Assembly (NCBI GenBank): GCA_036675345.1
Contig: JAKFFE010000021.1
Location: 62,001 to 126,000 of the forward strand
Reading direction: 5' to 3'
Length of the DNA: 64,000 nt
Source of the DNA: JALYOC01 sp036675345
GTDB lineage: Bacteria > Myxococcota > Myxococcia > Myxococcales > Myxococcaceae
The position numbers and the translations under genes are program-made. This document shows, one piece after another, positions 39,285 to 47,131 of the stretch (the stretch's first letter is position 1; each line of letters opens with the position of its first letter). The notes beneath the pieces were generated by a model, which saw only the letters and a program-made list of their open reading frames with translations, ran no database searches and was not told the DNA's origin.

Positions 39285-41027
39285 CTAACACCGCATGGTG
39301 CGCAGGGTGTGGGAGAATTCGGCGACCGGCAGGGTATTGAGCACGTCCTCCTTGCGAGCCCAGCCCTTGCGGGCGGTGCCCACCGAGAAGCGCAGGTGGG
39401 CCAATTCCCGGACGCTGTGGGAGTCGGTGCTCACCACCAGCTTCACCCCTTGCAAGAGTGCCTGGCGGACATGCTCGGCGTGGAGATCCAGCCGATGGGG
39501 GTTGCCGTTGACCTCGATCACCACCCCCTTGCGCTGGGCCTTCTCGAACACCTCCGCCATCCGCAGCCCGTAGGGGGCCCGGGTGTTGATCAGCCGGCCG
39601 GTGGCGTGCCCCAGGATGTGCAGGTACGGGTTGTCAAAGGCGGCCAGCACCCGGCGGGTCATCTGGTCCTCGTCCTGCGAGTGGCGCACGTGGACCGAGG
39701 CGATCACCACCTCCAGCTGCTGGAGGATCCGCTCCGGGTAATCCAGGGTGCCGTCCTCCAGGATGTCCACCTCGATCCCCTTGAGCAGGCGGATCCCCTC
39801 CAGCTTCTCGTTGAGGGCGTCGATCTCGTCCCACTGGCGGCGCAGCGCGTCCTCGGTGAGGCCGCCGGCGTAGTGCGCCGCCTGGCTGTGCTCGGTCACG
39901 GTCAGGTAGCTGAGCCCCTGGGCGCGGGCGGCGTGGGCCATGGCCTCCAGCGAGTCCTTGCCGTCCGACCAGACGCTGTGGCTGTGCACGTTGCCCTGCA
40001 CGTCCTCCAACTCCAGCAGCCGCGCCGGCAGGGTGGCCGCCTCTGCCGCCTCCACCTCTCCCCAGTCCTCGCGCAGCTCCGGGGGCACGTAGGCCAGGTC
40101 CAGCAAGCGGTAGAGCGTCTGCTCGTCGGGGACCGGCAGCTTCTCCTCGCCCCGGTGGAGGCCCCACTCGGAGATCTTCAGGCCCCGCTCCTGGGCCCGC
40201 CCCCGGAGCCGGATGTGGTGCGCCTTGGAGCCGGTGAAGTGGTGCAAGGCGGTGGCGTAGTCCTCGTCCGGGACTACCCGCAGATCCACCTGGATGTCCG
40301 GTTGGAACAGCCGGACGCTGCACTTGGTCTCCCCGTGGGCGATGACCTTGGCCACGTGGGAGTCGGTGGCGAAGGCCCGCATCACCGGCACCGGGTCGGC
40401 GCTGGAGGCGATCAGATCCACGTCGGCCACGGTCTCCCGGAAGCGGCGGACGCTGCCGGCCACCGAGGCCCGGATCACCCCCGGGGTGGCCCGCACCCGG
40501 GCCAGCAGCTGCTCGGAGATGGGCAGCACGTCCCCCAGCCGCTGCCGGAAGTCCGCCTGCTGGGCGCGCATCTGGGTGATCCCTTCCAGGATCTTGGCCT
40601 CGCTCTTCTCCCCGAAGCCCTTGATCCCGCGGAGCTGGCCCTCCCGGCAGGCCTTCTCCAGCGAGTCCACGTCGCCGATCCCCAGCTGCTTCCAGAGGGT
40701 GGCGGCCTTCTTCGGCCCCAGGTCCTGGACCTTGAGCAGTTCAATGATCCCCGGGGGGTAATCGGCCAGCAGCTGCTGGTGGTATTCCAGCTTCCCGGTG
40801 GTCACCAGCTCGGTGATCTTCTCCTCGATCGCCGCGCCGATGCCCGGCAGGGTGCGCAGCTTCTTCTCCGCCACCAGGGTGGCCAGGTCCCCGGGGATCC
40901 CGGCGATCCGGTCGGCGGCCACGTCATAGGCGCGGGACTTGAAGGCGTTCTCGCCCTTCACCTGCAACAGCACGGAGATCTCCCGCAGGATCCGGGCGAC
41001 GGTCGACTTGTCCAGGGGCTGGTCCAC
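39285..41027 (-). CDS. polX: DNA polymerase X with PHP exonuclease domain (PolX)
   Basis: 580 residues, the usual length. N-terminal family X polymerase: helix-hairpin-helix segments (LRTLPGIGAAIEEKI, LRGIKGFGEKSEAKIL) and the nucleotidyl-transfer site GSVRRFRETVADVDLIAS with the Asp-x-Asp pair. C-terminal PHP domain from about residue 340: NVHSHSVWSDGKDSLEAM, LTVTEHSQ, GIEVDI, HILGHATGR, EVNGNPHRLDL and STDSHS. It fills gaps and trims 3' ends in base-excision repair. GTG start at 41027; an upstream ATG is out of frame. Expressed divergently from the Rieske gene. Confidence 0.95.
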   Translation of the reverse strand: MDQPLDKSTVARILREISVLLQVKGENAFKSRAYDVAADRIAGIPGDLATLVAEKKLRTLPGIGAAIEEKITELVTTGKLEYHQQLLADYPPGIIELLKVQDLGPKKAATLWKQLGIGDVDSLEKACREGQLRGIKGFGEKSEAKILEGITQMRAQQADFRQRLGDVLPISEQLLARVRATPGVIRASVAGSVRRFRETVADVDLIASSADPVPVMRAFATDSHVAKVIAHGETKCSVRLFQPDIQVDLRVVPDEDYATALHHFTGSKAHHIRLRGRAQERGLKISEWGLHRGEEKLPVPDEQTLYRLLDLAYVPPELREDWGEVEAAEAATLPARLLELEDVQGNVHSHSVWSDGKDSLEAMAHAARAQGLSYLTVTEHSQAAHYAGGLTEDALRRQWDEIDALNEKLEGIRLLKGIEVDILEDGTLDYPERILQQLEVVIASVHVRHSQDEDQMTRRVLAAFDNPYLHILGHATGRLINTRAPYGLRMAEVFEKAQRKGVVIEVNGNPHRLDLHAEHVRQALLQGVKLVVSTDSHSVRELAHLRFSVGTARKGWARKEDVLNTLPVAEFSHTLRTMRC

Positions 41028-41148
41028 CCGGGCAACATAGCCGCCTGGCTGTGCGGCAGCACCGGCGAATGCCTTCCTGCCCGTTGGACTGCCGGGCGGA
41101 CGAACACAGCGGTTTCACTCCGGAGATGCCAAAGATAGAAGGGCGCTC

Positions 41149-41472
41149 ATGAGCACCAGGATCCCGCTGGGACCGGCGGACTTCCGGGACAACGAGATGC
41201 GCGGCTTCGCGGTGGGCAAGCGCAATGTGATCGTCGCCCGCCTGGGCGGCCAGTACGTGGCGCTGGACGACTGGTGCAACCACGCGGGGTGTCTGCTCTC
41301 CGGGGGACACCTGGAGGAGAAGTTGGTGATCTGCCCCTGCCACGAGGTGGGGTTCGACATGGAGACCGGAAAGAACGTCACCTCTCCCGGAGTCTGTGAC
41401 GACCAGCCGGTGGTGAAGATCGTCGAGAAGGATGGGCAGTTGATCCTGATCGACTTCAACCCGAATCCGTAG
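41149..41472 (+). CDS. Rieske-type 2Fe-2S ferredoxin
   Basis: 107 residues, a stand-alone Rieske domain. Cluster ligands: Cys43 and His45 in DWCNHAGC, Cys62 and His65 in ICPCHEVGFD. A typical strand pattern follows (VVKIVEKDGQLILIDF). It resembles ferredoxins that deliver electrons to oxygenases or reductases. The ATG has an AAGGGC element upstream. Next on the same strand are moaB (11 bases away) and a DUF2400 gene, so a three-gene operon is likely; no oxygenase partner is in the window. Confidence 0.88.
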   Translation: MSTRIPLGPADFRDNEMRGFAVGKRNVIVARLGGQYVALDDWCNHAGCLLSGGHLEEKLVICPCHEVGFDMETGKNVTSPGVCDDQPVVKIVEKDGQLILIDFNPNP

Positions 41473-41483
41473 AGAGGCCAGCG

Positions 41484-42101
41484 ATGGGACACGAAGGACA
41501 CGACCACGGGCATCACCACCACGACCTGGACCCCAAGCTGGGCCCGGCCCACAGCCACGATCATGGGCTGCCCCATGATCACGGTCATCCCGCGGCGGTC
41601 TCGCCGGTGCACGAGCACAAGACGGCGGCGCCGGCCCAGGTGGCGACGTTCGTGGTCACCTGCTCGGACAGCCGGGACGCGGCCCACGATCAGACCGGGC
41701 CCACCATCCGCCGGGCCCTGGAGGCGGAGGGACACCCGCTGGTGGGCTTCCGGTTGATCCCGGACGAGCCGATGGAGATCGGGGCGGCGCTGGAGGCCGC
41801 GGTCCAGGCCGGAGCCCGGGCGGTGATCTTCAACGGAGGCACCGGGGTCTCCCGCCGGGACGTCACCGTGGAGACCCTGGAGCGTTTGTTCGAAAAGCGG
41901 CTGCCCGGCTTCGGCGAGCTGTTCCGGATGCTCTCCTACCAGCAGATCGGCTCGGCGGCCTGGCTGTCCCGGGCCACCGCCGGGGTCTGGCAGGGGATGG
42001 TGATCTTCGCCATCCCCGGATCGCCCAAGGGATCCGAGCTGGCGGTCCGGCAGCTGATCTTGCCGGAGCTGGGCCACGTGGTCCGCGAGCTCTCCCGCTG
42101 A
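41484..42101 (+). CDS. MoaB-family molybdopterin adenylyltransferase-like protein with His-rich N-terminus
   Basis: 205 residues. From residue 53 on it is a MoaB/MogA-type domain: TFVVTCSDSRDAAHDQTGPT, VGFRLIPDEP, FNGGTGVSRRDVTVE, FRMLSYQQIGSAAWLSRATA and IFAIPGSPKGSELA. It binds molybdopterin and would activate it with ATP for metal insertion. The first 46 residues are an extension with about fifteen histidines (HDHGHHHHD, HSHDHG, HDHGH), like the metal-storage tails of nickel and zinc chaperones. No other moa genes are nearby. Confidence 0.88.
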   Translation: MGHEGHDHGHHHHDLDPKLGPAHSHDHGLPHDHGHPAAVSPVHEHKTAAPAQVATFVVTCSDSRDAAHDQTGPTIRRALEAEGHPLVGFRLIPDEPMEIGAALEAAVQAGARAVIFNGGTGVSRRDVTVETLERLFEKRLPGFGELFRMLSYQQIGSAAWLSRATAGVWQGMVIFAIPGSPKGSELAVRQLILPELGHVVRELSR

Positions 42102-42103
42102 GG

Positions 42104-43009
42104 GTGCCGGTCCCCCGGCTGGATTCGCGCAGGCTCTCGGTGCTCAAGCCGCAGCTGGACGCGCTGGTGGCCGGCTTTCCCCACGCCCAGCGGCTGCTGC
42201 GGGATCCGGTGGAGGTGCCCCACCGGTTCCATCGCCCCCGGGACATCGAGGTGGTGGCGCTGCTCTCCGCCTGCATCGCCTATGGACGGGTGGACCTGTT
42301 CAAGCCCCGGTTGGAGGAGCTGGTGCGGCGGCTGGGCTCCTCTCCGGCGCGCACCCTGGCCGGGCTGGATGCCCGCGGCGCCGCCCGGGTGGTGGAGGGG
42401 ATCAACTATCGGTTCAACCTGCCGGGGGACTTCGCGGTGCTGCTTCTGGGGATGGGGCGGGTCCTCAACGAGCAGGGGTCGATCGAGGCGGTGTTCGCCG
42501 ACGCCTTGGAGCAGACCGGGGAGCTGCACTCCGCGCTGGGCACGCTGACCTCCCGGCTTCGGAGCGTGGAAGTAGCCGAGGTGGAGAAGCACGCGGGGCC
42601 GACCCGGGGCCTGGCCCACCTGCTTCCCTCTCCTCTGGGCGCAGGCGCCGCCAAGCGGCTGAACCTCTACCTGCGCTGGATGGTGCGAGGGCCGGATCCG
42701 GTGGACTTCGGGATCTGGAAACGGGTCCCGGCCTCGGTGTTGATGGTCCCGTTGGATACCCACCTGCACCGGCTGGCGACCCACCTGGGGTTTACCCGGC
42801 GGACCGATCTCTCCTGGCGCACCGCGGAGGAGGTCACCGCCGGGCTGCGTCGGTTGGACCCGGCGGATCCGGTGAAGTACGACTTTGCTCTCTGCCACCT
42901 GGGGATGAGCGGGGCTTGTCCCCAGAAGGTCCAGGCGAAGAGCTGTCTGGCTTGTTCGCTGCGCTCGGCTTGCCGGACTGGATCCAGGCTTCTCAAGCGC
43001 GGGGGCTGA
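42104..43009 (+). CDS. TIGR02757/DUF2400 family protein, HhH-glycosylase-like with C-terminal Cys cluster
   Basis: 301 residues, GTG start two bases after the moaB stop. Family blocks: DIEVVALLSACIAYGRVDLF, RGLAHLLPSPLGAGAAKRLN, LYLRWMVRGPDPVDFGIW and VPLDTHLHRLATHLG. The C-terminus has Cys-x8-Cys-x2-Cys-x5-Cys (CPQKVQAKSCLACSLRSAC), like the 4Fe-4S cluster loop of endonuclease III. The family is conserved but has no established activity; a DNA repair role is suggested only by the fold. Confidence 0.82.
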   Translation: MPVPRLDSRRLSVLKPQLDALVAGFPHAQRLLRDPVEVPHRFHRPRDIEVVALLSACIAYGRVDLFKPRLEELVRRLGSSPARTLAGLDARGAARVVEGINYRFNLPGDFAVLLLGMGRVLNEQGSIEAVFADALEQTGELHSALGTLTSRLRSVEVAEVEKHAGPTRGLAHLLPSPLGAGAAKRLNLYLRWMVRGPDPVDFGIWKRVPASVLMVPLDTHLHRLATHLGFTRRTDLSWRTAEEVTAGLRRLDPADPVKYDFALCHLGMSGACPQKVQAKSCLACSLRSACRTGSRLLKRGG

Positions 43010-43011
43010 AA

Positions 43012-43091
43012 AAGGGGACAGGCAACATCTCCCCCTGGCTTGGCGGCTCGCCTTCGCGACCTTCTGCCTGGGAAATGTGGCCTGTCCCCTT
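43012..43091. repeat. Palindromic MITE/REP-like element filling a convergent intergenic gap
   Basis: Arms AAGGGGACAGGC (43012-43023) and GCCTGTCCCCTT (43080-43091) are perfect inverted copies. The symmetry continues imperfectly inward (AACATCTCC against GGAAATGTG). It starts three bases after the DUF2400 stop and its right arm overlaps the stop codon of the mechanosensitive channel gene. Size and layout resemble REP-type elements mobilised by REP-associated transposases; it may also serve as a two-way terminator. Confidence 0.65.
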
Positions 43092-44565
43092 AGTCGGCCA
43101 GGCCGAAGATGGCTCTGAGCCGGTGGAGGATCCGGTTGGCTTCGGGGACCGGGTCCGGATGGGGGGCGTGCTCCGAGGCCTGCCGGAGTTCGGATCTCCG
43201 GTGGGCCAGCACCGCCGAGAGCTGCTTGGCCAGGTTGTTGTTCTCCGCGAACAGCTTGGCGAACACCGGGCGATCCAGCTCCAGCAGCAGGGTGTCGGTG
43301 GTGGCCACCACCGAGGCCGCGCGGGGCTCTCCGGTCAGCAGCGACATCTCGCCGAAGTACTGGCCCCGGCTCAGCCTGGCCACCTCCTGCTCCGGCCTCC
43401 CAGCCCGCACCGAGACCTCTCCGGTGGCCACCAGGTAGAAGGTGTGGCCCGCGGCGCCCTGCTCCAGGATCCGCTCTCCCTTGCCGAAACGGCGGGGGTG
43501 CATCTCCGGCGCCAGGCTGTGGAGATCCTGCTGGGCCAGCACGTTGAAGATGTCCACCGACTCCAGCAGCCGGACCACGGTGGTCTCGTCGACCTCTTGC
43601 CGGGTGGGGGCGGGCAGCATCTGGACGTTCCGGTAGGGGACCGCGATCGGGATCCCCTCCCGCCGCAGCCGGTACCAGAGCCGGGAGTAGATCTCCTCCA
43701 TCACCGAGTCGGAGGTCAGGTAGTCGGAGACCCAGAAGCGGATCTGGTAGGCGATCCCCTTGTCCTCGAACGCCCAGGTGCGGACCTTGGCCGGGGGATC
43801 CTGGAGCACCAGCGGGATCTCCCGCAGCACCTGGAACACCGTGTCCTTCACGTGGTTGGGCGGGGTGTCGTAGGAGACGTTGAGGTACACGTCCCGTCCC
43901 ATCGGCTCGGCGCCGCGGGAGAAGTTCTTCACCGGCTCCTTGGAGAGGACGTTGTTGGGGATGGTGATCGACTCTTGTCGGAAGGTCTCCAGCCGGGTGG
44001 CGCGCCAGGCCATCTGCACCACCCGCCCGCTGTGGGGGCCGATGGTCACGTAGTCCCCCACCTGGAACGGCCGCTCCACCTGGATCGAGAGGCCGGCGAA
44101 CAGGTTGCCCAAAGTGTCCTGCAGCGCCAGGCCCAGCACCACCGAGAGGATGGCGGAGGTGGCCAGCAGACCGGTGAGATCGATCTCCAGCTGCGACTTG
44201 AGGATCGGGACCGTGGCCAGCACGTACAGCGATCCGTCCAGCACATCCCGGAGGATCTTCGGGGTGGGCGCGCCCGAGCGTGACCGCACCACCCACAGTC
44301 CAATCGACACCACGGTGCGGATCACCCCGAAGGCGAACATCACCATCCAGGCCACGGTCAGGGCCCGGACTCCGTTCAGGGGGAGGAACGGGGAGATCGC
44401 CTGGGCCAGCACCCGCAGGACCAGGAACAGCACCAGGAAGACCAGCGCCCCCCGGACGTCCCGGCGGAGGGTCTTGTCGGTGGAGGCGGCGCGCAGGCCG
44501 ATCAGCACCACCGCCAGCACGGCGCCAACGACCAAGGTCAGATTGCTCTGCAGGAACGGGAGCAC
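43090..44565 (-). CDS. MscS-type channel fused to a cyclic-nucleotide-binding domain
   Basis: 491 residues. Four hydrophobic segments lead into the MscS pore and vestibule: SAILSVVLGLALQDTLGNLF, GLSIQVERPFQVGDYV, ITIPNNVLSKEPVKNFS. A cyclic-nucleotide-binding domain occupies about 335-455 (RRFGKGERILEQGAAGHTFYLV, GQYFGEMSLLTGEPRAASVV; the GEMSLL and PRAA phosphate-binding cassette is present). This is the architecture called bCNG, gated by ligand more than by tension. GTG start without a clear Shine-Dalgarno. Divergent from holB across a TTGAC-bearing palindrome. Confidence 0.9.
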   Translation of the reverse strand: MLPFLQSNLTLVVGAVLAVVLIGLRAASTDKTLRRDVRGALVFLVLFLVLRVLAQAISPFLPLNGVRALTVAWMVMFAFGVIRTVVSIGLWVVRSRSGAPTPKILRDVLDGSLYVLATVPILKSQLEIDLTGLLATSAILSVVLGLALQDTLGNLFAGLSIQVERPFQVGDYVTIGPHSGRVVQMAWRATRLETFRQESITIPNNVLSKEPVKNFSRGAEPMGRDVYLNVSYDTPPNHVKDTVFQVLREIPLVLQDPPAKVRTWAFEDKGIAYQIRFWVSDYLTSDSVMEEIYSRLWYRLRREGIPIAVPYRNVQMLPAPTRQEVDETTVVRLLESVDIFNVLAQQDLHSLAPEMHPRRFGKGERILEQGAAGHTFYLVATGEVSVRAGRPEQEVARLSRGQYFGEMSLLTGEPRAASVVATTDTLLLELDRPVFAKLFAENNNLAKQLSAVLAHRRSELRQASEHAPHPDPVPEANRILHRLRAIFGLAD

Positions 44566-44600
44566 GGTGGCGGCGGAGACTGCCCCCCGGACCGGGAGGG

Positions 44601-44617
44601 GTCAACCGGCGGTTGAC
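44601..44617. promoter_or_regulatory. Perfect palindrome carrying a TTGAC on each strand
   Basis: GTCAACCG and CGGTTGAC, eight-base arms around one base, midway between the divergent mscS-type and holB genes. Each arm contributes a -35-like TTGAC on opposite strands; on the plus strand the matching -10 region (around 44634-44640, TCATAC) is poor. Possible operator. Confidence 0.45.
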
Positions 44618-44649
44618 GTCGCCAGACGGTGCGTTCATACCTCCGCGCG

Positions 44650-45726
44650 ATGACGCTCGCGGCGGTGGAGGGACAGGGCAGGGCGGTGGATGCGCTGGGG
44701 GCCGCCTTGCGGTCCGGCACGGTCCACCATGCCTACTTGTTCGGTGGTCCGGACGGGGTGGGCAAGGAGCTCACCGCCCTGGGCTTCGTGCAGGCGCTGT
44801 TCTGCCCCCAGAAGCCGAACCTGGGCTGTGGGGAGTGCGCCATCTGTCAGCGGGTCCAGCGGGGCAACCACCCCGATCTGCTGCGGGTGATGCCGGAAGC
44901 GGAACAGATCGACCGCGGGCTGGCCGGCCGGTCCGACTTCAGCGGGACCCCCTCCCGGGAGATCAAGGTGGAGCAGGTCCGCGCGCTGCAGGAGCGGCTG
45001 GCCCTGCGCGCCCTGGAGGCGCCCTACAAGGTGGCGCTGATCTCCACCGCCCACGAGCTGAACCTCCAGGCGCAGAACGCGCTGCTTAAGACGCTGGAGG
45101 AGCCTTCTTCAGGGACGATCTTGATCCTGGTCTCCTCCGCCCCGGACAAGCTGCTGCCCACCATCCGCAGCCGCTGCTCCAAGGTGAACTTCGGGCCGCT
45201 CTCGCTGGAGCTGCTCACCCGGCTGCTGGGCGAACAGCGCAAGGTGGACCCAAGCACCGCCGCCTTGCTGGCGGTGATGGCCGGCGGCAGCCTGGCCCGG
45301 GGGATGGCGATCGATCCCAAGGGGCTGGAGGCGCGGCGGGAGGTGATCGAGAAGTTCGAGGCGATCAAGTCCTCCGACGCCCGCGGGGCGCTGCGCTTCG
45401 CCGAGAACTTCGGTGGCTCGCGCGATGCGGCGGAGGACGCGCTGCGGATCCTGGCGATGTGGATCCGGGACCTGGCCACCGCCATCGCCGGCGGAGGTGG
45501 GATCGTGAACCGCGATCTCCAGGAGCTGATCGAACAGGTCGCGCCCCGCTACACCTTCGAGGAGCTGCTGCGCCGCGAGCGCCTGGTGATCCAGGCCCAG
45601 AACGCGATCGCCTCCCGCAACGCCTCCCCCCGGCTGCAGCTGGAGCGGCTGCTGCTGGGGATCGGCCACCCGCTGCTGGCGCGGGAGACCCCGATGGAGG
45701 AGTGGATCCGCAGGTACGAACAATGA
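44650..45726 (+). CDS. holB: DNA polymerase III clamp-loader subunit delta' (HolB)
   Basis: 358 residues from the ATG at 44650 (a GTG at 44629 in frame is an alternative). AAA+ clamp-loader fold with P-loop-like GGPDGVGKELTA, the zinc-binding cysteines in FCPQKPNLGCGECAICQRV, the helix NLQAQNALLKTLEEP and the sensor segment PTIRSRCSKVNF. It works with delta and gamma/tau to load the sliding clamp. Its stop overlaps the holA start (ATGA), so the two clamp-loader subunits are translated together. Confidence 0.93.
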   Translation: MTLAAVEGQGRAVDALGAALRSGTVHHAYLFGGPDGVGKELTALGFVQALFCPQKPNLGCGECAICQRVQRGNHPDLLRVMPEAEQIDRGLAGRSDFSGTPSREIKVEQVRALQERLALRALEAPYKVALISTAHELNLQAQNALLKTLEEPSSGTILILVSSAPDKLLPTIRSRCSKVNFGPLSLELLTRLLGEQRKVDPSTAALLAVMAGGSLARGMAIDPKGLEARREVIEKFEAIKSSDARGALRFAENFGGSRDAAEDALRILAMWIRDLATAIAGGGGIVNRDLQELIEQVAPRYTFEELLRRERLVIQAQNAIASRNASPRLQLERLLLGIGHPLLARETPMEEWIRRYEQ

Positions 45727-47045
45727 GCCGCTACCACGAGCAGGATGAGGTCCTGGCCGAGCTGGCCAAGGGGCAGGAGGCCCCCGCCTACCTGGTGGTG
45801 GGTGAGGAGTACCTGGCGCGCAAGGCCACCGACGAGCTGGTGAAGTTGCTGGTCCCCGACGCGGCGATGGGGCTGAACTTCTCGGTCCAGGACGGGGCCT
45901 CGCCCCGGGAGGTGGCCAACGATCTGGCCACCCTGCCGCTGTTCCCCGGGCGCAAGGTGGTGCTGGTCCGGGACCCGGAGTTCCTGGCCCCCAAGAAGGG
46001 CCGCACCGACGGGCTGTCCAAGGCGCGCGACGCCTGGAAGGCGGGGCGGCGCAAGGAGGGCGCGCGGCGCCTCTTGGCGATCATCGGCCGGGCGGGGTGG
46101 GGCGCGGGGCAGCTGGATCCGGACGCCTCGGGCGCGCCGTCCGCCGAGCAGTGGCGGGAGGAGCTGGGGATCGATCTGGGCGGGACCGACCAGGAGTTCC
46201 TGCGCGAGGTGGCGCTGTTCTGCCGCGAGGAGCGGGTCACCGCCCCGGAGAGCGACGTCACCGCGCTGATCGATCTGCTCAACAAGGGCCTGCCCAAAGG
46301 ACAGGTCCTGGTGATGATGGGCAGCGAGGTGGACCCCAAGAACCCGCTGGTGAAGTGGGTGCTGGAGAAGGGCCGGGGGATCGAGAAGAAGGTCGCCTCC
46401 CGGCTCAAGGATCTGGACGTCACCGAGCTGTCCACCGACGTGCTGGCCTCCTTCAAGAAGAAGCTCAGCCCCAAGGCCGAGGCGCTGCTCAAGGAGCGGG
46501 TGGGCGGCAACATGCGCCTGCTGCAATCCGAGCTGGAGAAGCTGGCGCTGTACGTCGAAGGCAACACCATCGAGGCGGCGGACGTCGATCTGCTGGTGGC
46601 CCACGCCCGGGGCGAGGAGTTCCTGGAGCTCTCGGACGCGATCCAGAAGCGCAGCCTGCCCGCGGCGCTGCGCTACGTGGAGGACGCGCTCGAGCAGGAC
46701 GCCGCGCCGCTCAAGCTGCTGGGCGCCATCGCCTCCATCACCCGCGGCCTGCTGGAGAGCCGCGAGCGGATGACCGAGCTGGCCGGAGGTTCACCGCCCC
46801 GGAACTTCGACGACTTCAAGGCCCGGGTCTTTCCGAAGATTGAAGAGCAGGCCAAGGCCGGCAAGACCAAGGTCCCGCACCCGTACGCCGCGTTCATGTC
46901 GATGCAGAACGCCGGCAAGTTCAGCCGCGAGCAGCTGCTGAAGGGGATGGTCTCCTGCGCCGAGGCGGACCTGTACCTCAAGGGCGGCGGCTCGTCCGGG
47001 AAGCTGGTGCTGGAGCGGTTGCTGTGGGGGCTGTGCGGCGCCTGA
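45723..47045 (+). CDS. holA: DNA polymerase III clamp-loader subunit delta (HolA), enlarged
   Basis: 440 residues; the family is usually about 330-345. The N-terminal start PAYLVVGEEYLARKATDELV, the SVQDGASPREVANDLATLPLF beta-clamp-binding region and the C-terminal collar (ALLKERVGGNMRLLQSELEK, PLKLLGAIASITRGLLESRE) are recognisable. An insertion of about 90 residues lies between residues 88 and 180, rich in Lys/Arg then acidic (KARDAWKAGRRKEGARR, EFLREVALFCREE). It is coupled to holB and followed by metG after 86 bases. Confidence 0.88.
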   Translation: MSRYHEQDEVLAELAKGQEAPAYLVVGEEYLARKATDELVKLLVPDAAMGLNFSVQDGASPREVANDLATLPLFPGRKVVLVRDPEFLAPKKGRTDGLSKARDAWKAGRRKEGARRLLAIIGRAGWGAGQLDPDASGAPSAEQWREELGIDLGGTDQEFLREVALFCREERVTAPESDVTALIDLLNKGLPKGQVLVMMGSEVDPKNPLVKWVLEKGRGIEKKVASRLKDLDVTELSTDVLASFKKKLSPKAEALLKERVGGNMRLLQSELEKLALYVEGNTIEAADVDLLVAHARGEEFLELSDAIQKRSLPAALRYVEDALEQDAAPLKLLGAIASITRGLLESRERMTELAGGSPPRNFDDFKARVFPKIEEQAKAGKTKVPHPYAAFMSMQNAGKFSREQLLKGMVSCAEADLYLKGGGSSGKLVLERLLWGLCGA

Positions 47046-47077
47046 CGTCCGTCGGGCAAAGAAGCCCTCCTCCGTCG

Positions 47078-47105
47078 TTGCCCGTTAGTTGAATAGGGCT
47101 ATTGT
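47078..47105 (+). promoter_or_regulatory. Candidate promoter for metG
   Basis: TTGCCC (47078-47083) and TATTGT (47100-47105), spacer 16 bases; expected start near 47112, 20 bases before the ATG. The -35 also forms the right arm of a seven-base inverted repeat with CGGGCAA at 47053-47059. Confidence 0.4.
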
Positions 47106-47131
47106 CCGCGCCCTTTCCCGAGACGAAATCG

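Noticed and set aside
45459..45722. An 88-residue N-terminal extension of HolA
   Set aside because: It lies inside holB in another frame and has no HolA similarity; the ATGA overlap at 45723 gives the natural start.
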